From contig JANCRA010000003.1 in assembly GCA_024362935.1 (NCBI GenBank), positions 4,144,001 to 4,208,000 of the forward strand: a DNA stretch of 64,000 nucleotides, written 5' to 3'. Source of the stretch: Setophaga petechia. Lineage: Eukaryota > Chordata > Aves > Passeriformes > Parulidae. The notes under the pieces were generated by a model. The model ran no database searches and was not told the DNA's origin. It was given only the letters and a program-made list of their open reading frames with translations. A program made the position numbers and the translations under genes. Positions 11,674 through 26,300 of this stretch are shown one piece after another (the stretch's first letter is position 1; each line of letters begins with the position of its first letter).

Positions 11674-14600
11674 AGGTGCAGCTGTGTCCCTCTAGCTGCA
11701 GCACAGGGCCCTCTGGGACCTGCGGGGTGACATCCCAGCACGCTTGTCCTTGCTTTGTCACAGCACGGCAACAGACAGTGCATGGAGCCTTCCAAAGGTA
11801 CAAGGGCAAGGTGTCCTTTGCCACCTGCCTGCAGGGCAATGCAGACTGTGGTATGTGCTAATAGCTGGGATTTGTTATTAGTGCCTGGGGCAGAGATTTC
11901 ATAGAGTTGCGAACTTGGCCGGTGGTGGGCCCGGGATGACAGGAGGAGACCAAAGGGTGGAGCACACACTCACGTAGGCAGCAAAGCTCCTGGGTGCAAA
12001 CAAGCTTTTTGTGCACTTACCTGCAAGGTCCTTGTCAGTGCAGAGAGGAGGGAGCACTGAGCAGCTGCTGGTGCTGCTCAGGAACACTCAGTGAGTACCA
12101 CGCTCAGAGATGATGTTCAACATGCTTTGGTTGCCCCTCTACAGATTCAAGGCAGGCTCCTCACAGGCTCCTTGAGGGAGCAGCTCCATGAAATAGTGAA
12201 CAACAATGGATTGCTTTTTTTCATGCCATTTTCCTTGGACAAAAGGCAGCTCTAGCCCAGGCAGGGTCTCAGTTATTTCTGCCTGCACCTAGAATGTGCT
12301 GGCTGGCTCACTCCCTAGGAGTTACCTGGTAAACCTTCATGGTCCTTGTAAGCCATGGTTTAAACACTGCACTCACCAGCCAAGTCCTCAGCCATGCCTT
12401 TGCATCTAAGTTTTCTGTGGTAATCTAACAACAACCTTGAACTTTTCAGAAAGGGTTGAGAAATACCTTGAAGTTCAGGTCCTTTAGTCAGCAGAGTCCT
12501 TTCCAGGGCTGCCTTCTCAGCAGCAAGTGTCTGCTTTTTCTGAGGTTATGTGTGTCTAACACAGAACCCATGCTTGTTTCAGCATGTAAGGAGGACCTGG
12601 CAGCCTTTCACACATGACAGTGAGTCACCCTTGAGCAGGAGAGAGTGAGTCAGAAAGGGCAGTTGACAAGCTTTATTTATCACTCTCCTGTTATTTGGCC
12701 CAGGAGAATTTTATCCTGAAAAACCCACCCTCGCTAAGGATAGGCAGAGCTCAGACATATCATATGACTCCTGGCTTCTTTCCCCCATAGGTTTTACACG
12801 CAGTTTCATATCAGGAAATCACGACAGTTGGCTGCTTCCGAGAATTTTTATTTTTCAAGGAGTTCTGAACGTACCAGCTGTATTGGAATAACTCTCCTGA
12901 GTTAGGGTCACCCTAAAGAGAACAAACTGAAATGCCTCTGAGTGATGAAAAGAGCCTGGGGGCGTTTACAGAGTTCCCATTTACTTTCTTCTCTTAGGGC
13001 TGCTTTGCTCAGAGCCTAATTGAATGCTGCTAGCACGACCTGGTGTCTTGACTCTCTTTTGATTATGGTTCTGCCACTCACAGGCTCCATATAGGGTGTG
13101 TCAGGCTTTCCAGTGTAAGTATCTATTTTCAGAAGTTGTATGGCTCTGTTGTAGAAATTCATTCCAAGCTGAACATTGGCAGGAGATGTTGCAACTCAGA
13201 AATGGAAAAAGAGACAAAGAAAAAAAAATTCTGCCTGATGATTAATTAAGGAAACTCTGTGCTTGGGAGTTTCAGACTTTGCAGGTGTGAGAAAGGGGGC
13301 AGTGTAGCAAGGGAGGGCAGCTGGATTTGGGGTGACCATCATGTGTAGTTGGGTGTCTTGAGGTATGAAAAAAGTGAAGTGAGTTCACGTCCATTTTACT
13401 TGTGTATTGCAGGTGAGTTTGGAGCAGCAGCCTGTGAAGGCAGCACCCACTGTGCTCAGCAGGTTCTCTGTGAGCCAGCATGGCAAGACCTGGAGGTCCT
13501 GCAGGTTCCCTGTCTCCAGTCTGTCTGGTTCAGACTGTTCTTCTTGTCCTGTTAGGGGCCAGTACCTAATATACATCAATACCAAGGTAGTCCGAACCGC
13601 TCATTTTTCTATGAAGGCCAAAACCAGCATTTCATCAGCAAAATAACAGTATTTGTTCATTTTTGCTTGTAATCACAGAGACATTTTAGTAGTGCTAAGC
13701 TCTGGTGAGATCACTGAACTAACACTTCTGTATGTGTTAAGGAATGTGGCTTTTGTCCCTAAAAATGAGGACTCACTGGGTGCTGATCCCACCAGTGTTT
13801 CCTCCCCGCCGGGGGGCAAAAATATTTTTTAGCTCATGCATTTAGTGGCCCTCACAGATAAGACAAAGCACTCTTTGACAGAGCTCTAAAGATGTTTCTT
13901 ACTGCTCCTGTTTATTCTGTGGTTTGTCTCCCTTACCCTCTCAAAGCCAGAACTGCACCCACCAACCAACCAGCCAGCCATCCTCCACTCAAGGAGGACC
14001 ATTAGCAGCTCCTTTGTACAGACACAGCTGCACCATCACTTCACTTGCTCCTCACCTGGGAATGGGTGTGTTGCTTGTATTGCTTTTTTACCTGCAGGTG
14101 TACTGCAGGAAAGAGCAGCAGTCAAACTGGAAACTGGATCAGGCAGTGATTTGCTGCAGGAAGAGAGGTTGTCAGTCTGGATTTCCTTAAAATCTGGATT
14201 TCCTTTCTAGATTTTCCTGCTTCCAAATATTGGTGATATATGCTCCTGTGCTGGGACTAAGACCTTCATTCTTTAAAGAAACTGCACTGGAAGGATAAAA
14301 CACAAACTAGTTACAGCTCCTGTGGCTCAAACTGAATTGTAAATATCTGCAGTGAGATTTTTACAGCTTGAAGGAAAGAAACCAAACTGCAATTTGAAGA
14401 ATTTCAATATGTTTTCCCTAATTATTCTTCCACGTGAAAGAGATCATGCTATGGGTCAAGAAACAGTCTGTAAGTATGCTGTCACCTGTCACAGCCTTTC
14501 TATTTGGAAGAGACAATGCTCATGTAAATGTAGTGTATTTCTCCCTGTGATTTTGTTATTTACAGAAGAATAAACAGTCTTTTCCCCTTTCCTTGAATAC

Positions 14601-16917
14601 AGCAGAAACAAACAGAAACAAGACACTTCTGGACACAAATTCCCAAGTCTGTTGGTCCTGACGAGGTCTGACCTCAAATAGGTTCCCTTCTGTTGGTTCC
14701 TTCCTTTTTTCTCTGCTATCTGAAGCCAACAAAAGCACATAAACCATGATCGTATCTGGGCAAGCAGGGAAGTCCTTGACTTTGTGAAGGAAATGGAAAC
14801 TAGACTTTTGAGAGGGCTTCCATTGTTCATCTGTCTTTATTACATTGGAAAAGAATAGTTATTCTTTCTACTGAACCTGACTGGGTATGCATGACGTGTT
14901 TGTAACTATAATGGGATGTGTGGGGAATGTGGATTAAAGCCTTGCCCCAAGGCTATTATTATCATTTTTCAGAGTAATAATCAAGAGATGAAGGTGCACC
15001 ATCTAATTTAGATGTTCCAGCAAGTCACATTGAGGCAGGGCCTGGATCTCCATATTGACTGGATTGGGAAACACAATATTCACAGTATTGCAGACCTGGA
15101 TAGGCAGGGTACTGACCCACCCATTGCTCCTTTGTACTTAGGAGCTCTCTGTGAAGTGCTGTGATGGGCAGATATGTGCATTTTAGGAGGAGAAGGGGTT
15201 CTACAGATATATTAGTAGTGAAAAGAAGACCAAGAAAATTCCACTGCTGAATTCCCTGGAAATGTGCCTTAAATTGTGCAAAGTTGAATGCAGCATGTCC
15301 TAAATGCCACAGAGCCCCCAAATCACCATGTGACACAGGAATCTAAATGAGAGGTGGTGGCAGTAGTAGTGGTCCAGGAACCAGAGCAGTCAGGAAGGTC
15401 TCTAACCTGTGGTTGTGAGGATTACAGGGTTTCAGCAGCACTCTCTGCTGCTCCACTCTAACCTGCCACCCTTCAGGTGTGCTGGAGGAACTGCAGGACT
15501 TCCTGGCCTGAACCTCCCAGTGCTCACTCGAGGTCCTGGTGAAGAACTTCATGAGCCCCTAGCAGATCTAATAAGAGTCCTGGGTGGGCTGAGGCCTCTC
15601 TGAAACTGAATTTACATCAACATGATCAACTGTGGCTGCTGACAGTGGATCTGTTCTTGTCTCACTGAGCTGGCTGAGGTTACAATGGCAGCAGAGTGCA
15701 CTGAAGGACTTGCTACTCAGGAGTCAGCAGCAGACAAGCTCTCTGAAACACACCCCAAGCAGACCTTGGATTTCTTGCTATGTTTTCACTTTGTCCCTGA
15801 ACGGTTGCTGCTTCAGATGTTGCACAGTTGCTGGTTCAGCAGGTTCACATGCACAGAAAGACTGCCATAACTGCTTCAGGATTAATTTGGGTTTAATCAG
15901 GGTTTTGGACATGTTAACATTTTTTATTTCAACACTATTGCAGAAGAGTTTTGCTGGAGGCTATTTAATCCTCTGGAGACTTCTGGCTGGAAGCACAAAC
16001 AGATTTTCCAGGCCTGAAGCAGCAGATGTGTATCTGGACAAGCAAGACACTGCATCCCCTGCTGACTGAGTACATGGAGCCATGAATGTCCTGGAGCAAA
16101 ACTCAGTATTTATGAACCATCTCTGTGGATGATGAAATCTGGTGGAGCAAAACCCAATAAGAACTGAGTTTAATGTTGTAGTGAGGATGTAACTTTAAGC
16201 AAAGCTGCATGTCCCTATAAGAAATTAAATAGACAATTTAGATAATCTCTTTGCGGATTAGTACTTCTTCTTAATGTTGAGTCTGAACTATTGGTTAATG
16301 ACAGCCCAAATGTCCCAGGTATAATTTTTCAGCAGAAGTTTTGTGACTACAGAAAGGTGAGAAACCTAGCTGAGAGCATATCTGCATTAAAATAATTGCT
16401 TTCTGTGCTATTCTAATTTCATTGCCAAACAGGGCTTGATTGCTGTGTTACTATCCCCTTGACATGAGTAGAATTATATTATTTTTTGATTTTTGACCTT
16501 CCCTTCACAGTCTGAAATACTTGACTGTTGTGACTAGAATACCACTAAAGAGGGGACATTCTCTTCAAAGGGAAAGCTGATGTACTACACTGAGCAGAAG
16601 GTTGGCAGCAAAGCAGAGAAGTCGGTAAAAATCCAGGAATCTAGCTTTAATATAATGAAGAATTTACTGCTTAAAAGGACTTACATGTAATACAATAACT
16701 AATGCAGGATAAGAATTGTCTTTTCTTCATTGTTTTGTAATTGGAAAAGATCATTAAAAGATTCCTTTCAAAATAAACATTGCTGTACCAGGGTGAGCAA
16801 AACAGATTTATTGGCTTTGAGTTCTGGATTTCTCCACAATGTTCTACTTTAAAATAGAACAAACAAAGGAAAAATGAATCACTGGAATAGTAACTACGTA
16901 GAGTAAAATAAGATAAT
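11674..16917. other. Intergenic DNA without a recognisable gene
   Basis: No known exon, RNA gene or transposable element was recognised. A short run of CCA/CCAGC units occurs at 13955-13985. A GC-rich motif CCCCGCCGGGGGG is at 13804-13816, followed by an A/T run. Open frames are short and present on both strands with no recognisable domain. Confidence 0.5.
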
Positions 16918-17301
16918 TCAAGTGCTAAGAAGACATTTACAAACACCATTATAAATGCCAAAACATTGTTTTAGCTTTCCAATGAGTTCTAAATGTAAAT
17001 CTTTGTCAGTTCCACTGAAGATCAGGAACTTGTCCACATATTGTATTTTGATAAAATACTTCTCTGTGGTTCTCACCTGAGGTATCATCCAAGCCAAGCT
17101 TATCCTTGATGAATTAATATCAATGTTGTCACAAGCCAGGAGTGTGGCTCTTTCAACATCCACTAGTGTAGGATCAAATTGGTATTTAATTGGTCCAGTT
17201 TGCAGAACAGACCCCTGGCTCTCACTCAAGCCCCCCACTGCATCATAACATGGACATTGTGGACCTGTTGCATCCTTCTCTCTCCTCACAGCCCCAAGCA
17301 C
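16918..17301 (-). other. Unassigned 127-codon reading frame with a consensus donor
   Basis: On the minus strand this frame stays open for 127 codons in DNA of ordinary composition. I do not recognise the product: it has no signal peptide, no clear membrane segment and no familiar domain motif. A consensus 5' splice site (CCTCAG then GTGAGA, boundary between 17077 and 17076) lies inside it. If used, the exon would end with residues ...SRISLAWMIPQ. No good upstream acceptor is visible on the same strand, so this could be a first or only exon, a decayed retroelement or gene relic, or chance. Confidence 0.2.
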
Positions 17302-20300
17302 TCACCCTTCTCACCCAAACTGGTGAGATCCATTGAGGGAACATACACAGTTGACTTAGCCCAAGGTTTCTGTCATACTTCTGCCTCTCAGTGAGATCAT
17401 TTGTATATTTTAGTTCCCTTGTGCCATCCACAAGCCTCTTCTGGGGGTACAGAGCAAGGGAAACCCCCAAACTGGACCCTGCCAGAGGGGGCTGCTGAAG
17501 AGACCCTGTGAGTGCAAGGGAGGGAGAGAGAGAAGAGTCCATACAGGTGCTGGTAATTTACCTGGGATCTTCACAGCTCAGCGTCACCATCTTGGAGGGA
17601 CAGAGAGGAGCCCCATGGCATCTGAAGCCACACATGCTTTTTGCCTTCCAGGAGAAGACAAGGGCTTTGGCTGCAAATAGCCTGTACATGACAGCCAGGG
17701 GGAGGTACTGTCAGTGAACAGCATGGAGTTATTTTGGTCTCACACAATGCACTACCTTTGCTATTTATCCTTGAGTGTCTTTTCCTAGCACTGTGTTTAT
17801 TTATACTCACACAGCTAGAGCCCCCTTGGTGGCAATGTCAATAATTCTCAATGCAATGGCACTTGGAGTGGTGAGCAAAATGCAGGAGCTCGTCCCTGTC
17901 AGTGGCAAAGTGTCCAGGGATGACAGCAGAGAACTAGGGAACTCTGAATTCTTGACTTGCTCTTACCTGGAAAAGAAGGAGGGAGATGGAGCTCAAAAAG
18001 GCAAGTCACCAAGGCATCCCCATAAAGGCTTAGTGATTTTGCCAAGAGAATTAAAATGTTTTACAAGGATTCAGATATGTTTATAGGAAGTTTGGAGATC
18101 TGTGTATGTTAAGGGCTCCTCACCCTTACAAGGCAAAGCTGTTGATACTGCACTTTTTAAAGGTACTTCCTGAGCTATCCCAGATCAATTCACTCAGTGC
18201 TCTAGTGATGGTATTCCAGTTTGGCAAACGGGAAATTCATTGTGTCTGACAACATATCATTTTACTGTCTTTGGGATAGAATTGATTCCATGAGAGAGAA
18301 GACTGAACAGCCTCAGTTAATATTTACATCAAAGAAATGAGCTGGTCCTTTCACTGACCTCTGAAAAATGAAGCTGGATTTCTTTGAGCAGGGCATTTCA
18401 AAGGTTTTAAAAAATCCCATTTGGTAATATTATACAATAATCAAGGCACACACAGCATCTGGACCTGTATGCTCTGTTGGTAAGTGTGCCTGCCTGTTTA
18501 GAGTGGCACAAATTTCCTGGCACCAGTGAGAGTGATACCTCAGGGCTTTTTGAGGATTAAGCCTTGGTTCCCTCTGCTAACATTCTCCATAAAGGTCAGT
18601 TAGCTTTTCCCATGTTCCCTGTCAAACTCTCTGACACTGAGCCCCTCTCCTTTGCTAAAGATGATTCAAGCCCTGGAATATGCCCTTGACTAAGGAGCTA
18701 TTTTGGTTTCAGAACCAGCTGTTTTTCTAGTAGAAATCATTGTAGCTCTGATTTAAGTAAAATGAGATGAGTTTGGCTTTGATAGTAAAACCTACACCCT
18801 CCTCCCAGATGGGTCTGTCATCCCTACAGTGCTAATGTCCCTCAGCTCCAACTCCAAGCCACCTGCATGGATGAAACTTCTCCTTCAGCCCCCAGGCTTG
18901 CCAGAGCTGTGCTTTGCTTGTTTCTTGGATCAAATCACATTCATCTCTAAGAGGATTCTTACACCTCATCCCTCCCTTCCTTTATGGTCAAAGAAATGAC
19001 CCTCTTGGTCCATGTCTCTGTGTAACAATATAGAAGAACAAACCAAAATGGAGTGGGGGGCTTGAATTAAACACATCTTCAGTGTATAGCTGGGTAACCT
19101 GGGGTTGGCAGTATCTGGTGAGCAGCCCAAGGTCACAAAGAAAGTTTTTGTCAGAGCCTGCAATTTTATCCAGCTTTCCTGAATCTTAGACCCTTATCTT
19201 AGTCATTAGAGCACCTATAACAGCTCTTTTCTACACTTCTCCCTGCATGTACTAATGAATAGTGCATATTTAACAGTTTCAGTCATGAACTCTTTATTTT
19301 GTACTCAAATGCTGCCAGAAAAATCCATGTTTTCCCTTTACTAAAGCAATGGAATCATATACGTCTAATGAAATTTGGCTTCTTCAGCCAATGGATCAGC
19401 AAAGTTTTTTCTGTTGCTGCATTTTCCTTAGTTCTTAAAATCAGTGCTGAGACAAGTTCATTTGTGTGACATGCACTTATAAACTGGGATCATGAATATA
19501 AAATCCAGACTTCTTAGATCAGTCTGAACATACCAGACATTCTCTAGGTCAGTATTTGGGAAAAGCTGTCATAGGCAGCTTATAGCACAGGAGTGGATTT
19601 CATACATATGACTTATAATCTAGTTTTAGTGTAGGAATATCTCAAGCATGTATCAGTGACTCATTTGTTCAAATATTGAGACTTGAAGCAAGAAAGTGGT
19701 CTTGCTGATTGTGTTTCTGTGCTTTTTAGTGTGTGTCATGGAAAAATTTGACTGTCACGCCAAACTTTGCCTCCAAAAGGTCCTATTCCTTTAGCACCTG
19801 TTGATTAACACAATACCTGAAACGCCCTTCCTTACTGTTAATTATTAAGCATGACTGAAACCTATCTGTTTATTTCTAATAGTTGCTGGAATGCTGAGAT
19901 AGTAGATATTTACCTGTTCTGGCCTGCTGGGCTGGAAGAATCCAGAAGCAGTCATTTGTTTACATTAAGATTCCCATTCTGATGAAGTTTTCCCAGAAGA
20001 CTCGACAGTGTTATATCAGTGAATGTCCTGATCAGCACTTTGCTGCTCTCCCAGACCTCCTCAGGGCTGGTTAGTTTTCGTCATTTTGGTCTCTCAGGAT
20101 CTTTTCTAGTAGAAAACCTCTTACACCCAAGAGGAGATGTCACCTAGGGGGGATTATGTGGCAGTGACAGGCTGAAGTGGCAGCATTGTGGATGGTGGAA
20201 GACTCTGATGGGTCGTGATCCTGTGGCAAATTAGAGGTTGAAAACCATGTATGAGCTACCCAGTGGAATTGCATGGAGTTACATGACACCCTGGCTTTCC

Positions 20301-23300
20301 CTCCAAGACCCCATAGGGCAGAGGTAGCTGTCCATGGATGGTGGGGCAGGAGGTACAGAAGGAAAGAGGCCATGGCCTGGTACCTCAGAATGTGGGCTGA
20401 GCTCATCTGCAGAGGAGTTTGGCTGGAAAAGTCTCACCTTCGATCCCAGAAATTGCTGGATTGGATTGGGCCAATGAAGACATGCAGGGACCCAGGGCAA
20501 GCTGTGCCCCATGGCAGCAGAGGAAAGCAAAGCTCTGTTGATGTGGAGAATACATGTCTGGAGCCAGTTACATCAGCTCTGTCCAGGCTGCCAGGCCTGT
20601 TATGGCAGCAATGCAGGATTTCAGCAATGTTGCTCAAGGTTCATGAGATTTTCAAGAGAATTCTCAATGCAGGCCAGTGCTGTTTTCACTGAGTGAAAAA
20701 TGGTGCAGAGAGAACATAAATCAGCAGGTTAGGATTTATTTTCAAACTGGAAAATGAATATTTGCCTTGTGATTTCCCAGATTATACTTTATGTGCACAC
20801 AGCTCAATATTTTTTTTCATTATTGCTATAATTTAATTGTGGGATTTGCTTTTACTCTTTGGAAAAAATCAAACCAAACCAAAACACTACATCAACCTTT
20901 CAGTTCTGTTATTCAAAAGAAAATTTGTTAGCAGGATATGTGCACTTATTAAATTAGAATGTTTATTAGCTGCTCATTTACCCCTTAAATTATGAGAGGA
21001 AATTTTCTTTCTCTCTTCTTTCCCAATCTGGTTCTGTCTGAGAAAGCTGATAAAATCTCTCTTTTAAACTGCAATTTCTCCTCTTGTTTTTAGCAGACTT
21101 GATGATTGCAAATGAAAGGTGACCACAGAGGGAGTGGCTAAAGTGTCATTGTTGTACAGGCTGATGATCGTTAGTCATGGTATATGTTGGGAAAGGCTCC
21201 TCATAATTTTATATGCCATAAAAATAATTTGGTTTTGCTCTGAGTCCACTAAATTGCTGTTTCAGCTGGATATTTGTTGCAGCTTGCTGCATTACAAAAT
21301 CTTTGGTCATCTGGATAGTATTTCTGCAGCACGGGTGAGAAGTCATGGTAGTAGCTCTAAAGCTTTATTAGGAAGAAAGTTCCACAGCTGCTGTTTAGAA
21401 TGGGATAAACTAGGAAGGGAAGATAGTTTATTTGTTAGAAATGCCAGCACTATAATTTTATTATTTTTTTGGACATCCTTTCTACTGACGTCATATATAG
21501 AGTCCCTTTCAGTAGGGGCTTTCTATATGTAGAATATCATGGGTAGAAAATGTATGGGAACATCCTTTTCTAGCTTTCCCTTCCAAAGGAAAGCATATAG
21601 TAGTTAAGCTCTATATTTTCTGCAATATTGCATGCATGTGGATGTGGAATTAAACATTCTAAGAGCTCTCTGAAATACTTCTCATGCTGCTATAAATATA
21701 CACACTTTACTAACAACTTGCATTATTGACAACATTGTTGTCTACTGTACTCATTTCAAAAATAATGGTTTTGTGTAATTCTCAGCAATATGATACAAAC
21801 ATAACCCCTGCAATGAAAACTGGTGCAAAAAGGGACTGAAGACCTCATTGTCTGGTCGAATACATAATCTGCTGACTGCTCTGTTCAATTTGGGCTCCAG
21901 ACTGTAAACTCCTGGGTCAGGTTTTTTATAATCTTGGTGTGAGCTGACTGATTGAAGCACAGACAATGGAAGGGCAAGCCAAAGGCTCCAGATCTTACTG
22001 GCATATTGTTATATCAGATTCTCACTTTTAATTTACAGAAGAAAATACGTTTTTAACTCATGAGATGGGGAAGAAGAACACAAAACTGTGATTTTAATGG
22101 GGACAGGTGGCAGTGTGGATCTGCAGCACCTGGAAACAGAGAGCCAAGAGATGTGAACCAACAGATCCTGCCAGGGAAGTGTTAATTTCCAGACCTGCCC
22201 CTCACTCACACCATCAGTTCTGTGGCTCCCAATTCCTAACTAAGTAAGGTGAACTGTAAAATACAGAGGAGAGAGCTGATCCCAGCTCTTTCTGAGTAAA
22301 GCAGAAATTGGCATGGCTGTGGTGACAGCATTCCCCCTTTGTGCTACTGATGTGGGGTTTTTTCTGAAGAAATGGCAAGATTGCCTCTTTGGGGATGGAT
22401 CCTGTTTAAGAAACTTCCCACTCTGGGTAAGATTGGGGAAGGAAAAATATGCTTGCACAGTACTAAAATTTTTCTCTTCAACTATATTATAATTAAAAAA
22501 AAATATACACTCATGGAGACCCTAAGCTGATGATAAATGTCTCATTTTGAAAATTGTCACAGATTTTCCCTTTGATAACTCTACACTTAAAGAAAATGTA
22601 AGTGATTTTCTTTTCTTCTTCTTCTTCTTTTTTTTTTTTTTTAATTTAAGCTGACTCAATTTACTGGTATGAAACAACTTGATTTACTCAAGACATTTTT
22701 ATGTCTGCCCTCTGAAAAATGTAACTTGTCTAATTTATTCAACTAATTCAAACTAGGAAATCTGCCAAATTCTTGAAAATTCTCCAGTGACAGGAAATTA
22801 TTATACTGTGACTTCTCTAAGTCAAATGGTGTTTTTATTTAGCCTGCTGATAGTTTTAGCCAGTAGACAGCAACTTGCAGTTTTGACTGATGGTTTCTTT
22901 GGCACTTGGATAACTTTGGCATATTTGAGGCACTGGGACTCTCCTGTCAGAAAAGCAGGCAATGACACACAGCTCATCCAAAGGACAATTCTTTGATGTC
23001 CTCTATGACCCAAACAGGCAAGAAGTGGCCTCACCCACAGGCCAGCCTGTACTCACCCAAGCTCCTTGCTCCACCATAACTTTCCCCAGTGCTAAGGGGC
23101 TGTGGGAAGGAGGACACTGTGATCTTATCCTGCTTCCAGCCTCTCCTCAATGCTGGCAGGAGCAGAGGTTTGAGTGTGGATGCAGGAATATTCTCTTATC
23201 ACTGCAGATTTCAGTCTGAAGGGAGTCCCTGATGGCCAAAGGGCTCATGACATTAAAAAATACACACTTTTGAGTCTGTGTTGACACACAGGTGTTTCAT

Positions 23301-26300
23301 GGTTTTCAATAACACTTGACTGACATGCTCTCCTTCGATGCCAGCACACTCATTCTGGTCATGGCAGACTTCTGCCTAAGAAATGCCAATAAAGAGAGTT
23401 TAATTGTTAATACTGCCTGGTGACAGCAGGGTTTTTAATGTCCTGACTCAATGCTAGTGAGCTTCTGTTTAAGTGGCTGTCTTTTCTCCTAATCCTATTT
23501 GCAACTTGCCAGGTATAATTTATAAATGGTCAGCATTATCTTAAGTACTTTACAGAGTTTATAGCATATATACTTTTTAATTGCACTGAATTTACTGCAT
23601 TGAATTTACCTCAATGCCAAAGCAGATAATGAACCACTGCACAGCTATTTTTTCAAACTTATTCTTCCGAACTAAAGGAGGCTCATATTTACTTTTTGAT
23701 GCTTCCAACTCATTTAGTCTGAATTTCTGGCTTTCTGTTCCAAATTTGGGAAAACAATAGGAACACTCTGTGAGATCTGTGGTTTGCTTCTTTGTTTGAG
23801 TATGCAGAACCACATAGTGTCACGTCTCTGTTTTTTGCCCTTGCACATGAGTATCAATATTTAGTGAAGGCCTCATTTTAGGCTGTACAGAAGATATATT
23901 TGCATCAAAGTATCAAGTGTACACACAAAAATGTGTCTGGAATTTCTTAATTTCAGTTCAATTTCCTTATGCAGACAGTTGCTTAAACAGGCAGTTGGCT
24001 GACTGGAATGGTTCTCTGATGGTGAGTGATGAATCCATGCGTGTTATAATAAATAAATTTCAGAATACAAGATCTGCAGACAGTCAGAACTGCATTTTTC
24101 AAGAATATTTGCCTGTGCTTATATCCCCAAGTGATGGAGGCCTGCAGTTATTCAGTGCAGAACATAACCAATGTTTCACTAAAAGGGGTTTCCTGTCAAT
24201 CCCTGAACAGATTATTTTGTGTTAGGACTGTCTGATCAGCATCTCATTATTTATCTGGAGAAACAGATGCTGTTGTGAAATGATCATGACTGAGGGAAGC
24301 TATAAAACAGGAGTAAAAAATGCCACCTGACATGAAAGAAGTGTGATGGGAGCAACTCTTCACCACTGACTGTAGCACAAGAACAGGATTGCCAAGTGAA
24401 ATGTTTAGGCCATTTTTAAACTTTTTCCCTTGCTACCCAGCTATATTGTGATACACCTCAAAGCACCAGATATTGTCATTCTTGAAAGCATACACAGACA
24501 AAAAAATTGATTAAAGGGATAAAAAGTCTAGTGTGCATAAGTCTTCAGCTGGTGAATCCTCAAGTTGCAGATTGCTAGAAACCAGGAGGACACATCTATT
24601 TTTACTTTGCTTATATCCTTCTTAAAAGCACCCACTGACAAGTCATGCATCTTCAAGTGGTGTGTTGGCAGGGGCAGATGTTCAGAGCAAAATAGCTGCT
24701 CACAGCTTCCAGCTCATGAGACTTCCTCAAGTGGTGGTAGCTGCTGGATCTTTGTGCTCAATACATTTGGACTTTTCCTCTGCTAATTTCTCAGCAGATT
24801 TTCTAAGTGACAGAATTTGTGCTTTCTGCTGTCCTCACGTACTATGAATTGTACCAGGCACAGAACCTGGGAAAGAAACTGGGAAAGCCAGGGGGTCTCT
24901 GCCACACACTCAGGAATCAAGCTGAGCCTCAAGTGCTAGATCTGGTCAGCAGTGATGTGATTTAGTAGATGTCAAAATCTTTTCTTCTCGGAATGTTCCA
25001 CTCAAAGCTTTTTCAATTACCAGTCATTGATGAGTGTCATGAAAACAATGTGAGGAAATAATTACAAAATACACAAACCACCCTCCCCCCCAAAAAAACA
25101 AGAACAAAAACAAAAACAAAAACAAACAAACAAAAAAAAACCCACAGATGGAAAACCAGTCTGAACTTTGGGAGCACTGCAGCTCCTCGACGATTTCATT
25201 TCCTTGGGTGCCCCCTCGTGTCCATCCAGTGTAGCCGAATGCTACAGTTTGAACTGACACAGAAAAAAACCCCAAGTATCCACTTGCTATCACCTTATAA
25301 GGTTAATTCATTTCGAAATCCTTTTTTTCCACCCCTCTATCTAGTAACCCTATGACTTCACCACCAAAGTGTAAACTTTCAGGTTGAGTGCGTAGCTTAT
25401 GCCTTGTCTTGGACTGTCCAAAACCAAAAAAGGCTTTCTCTGCTTGTCTTTTGCCTCAAGTTGTGTGCATTTCCAAACTTCTTGAGTCACTTCATCAACA
25501 CTCTTAGGCATGATTTCAAGAAGAACAATTCCAGCTGAAATGCCAGAAAGCTGAGGATGCTCACAGAAGCTGATCAAGTTAAGGGATTATGTTTTGTTCA
25601 CATCAAATATGAAAATATTTCTGATGTAGGCTGGTGTGTTGGGAAACTCAGTGCCCAGAAAGCTGAGTTACAACCAAAAAGCCAGAAAGGCTTTTCTGTT
25701 TTCTCTGGCTTTTCTGTCATATGGCACTGAAGTATCTGCTTCCAATCTTAATGTTCACAGAGGAGGATCTGTCTCTTGTGGAAGTTCATCAGCTTGCCCT
25801 GGTACATTTTCTTTTGTGCTGCACAGCATTTGCAGGAGCAGAGCAGGATTCCCTCACACTCCAGGCTTGGTTTGGACAGCCCATTTGCATTCTTCCTGAT
25901 GCTGTAAGAGCAGATGGGAAAAAAACCATAATTTTCAAGCAAATAAGAAGAGTTGTTCTCTTTGAAACCTCAACAACTGGATGTCAAAACCATACACCTA
26001 CAGGTATTTATTTACACCTACAGGTTTTTGGAAGCATAACAGGAAGGAAATTGGTCGGTCTGGGCTAACAGACATCCTGATCACCACTTTTTGGCACACT
26101 TAGGAGTCAAAATAAGAGATATCAAACATGAGTAGGTGAAATGGAAAACAGGTCCTTTTCTCCTCTTAATTAAAAGGACAAAATAATGGAGGGAAAGGAG
26201 GTTTGCCAATACAAAATTTTAAATGACCAGCTCTTACTCTCTTAGGCTTAGAACAATTTACTAAAAGGTTATTTTTTTAGCCTAAATAAACCGACCTAAG

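Noticed and set aside
22607..22642. TTC/T-rich run as a splice acceptor tract
   Set aside because: No AG with a coding exon follows; it is a simple pyrimidine repeat.
25091..25140. CAAAA/CAAA run as a possible SINE or LINE tail
   Set aside because: No retroelement body adjoins it and no target duplication was found. It is a simple repeat.
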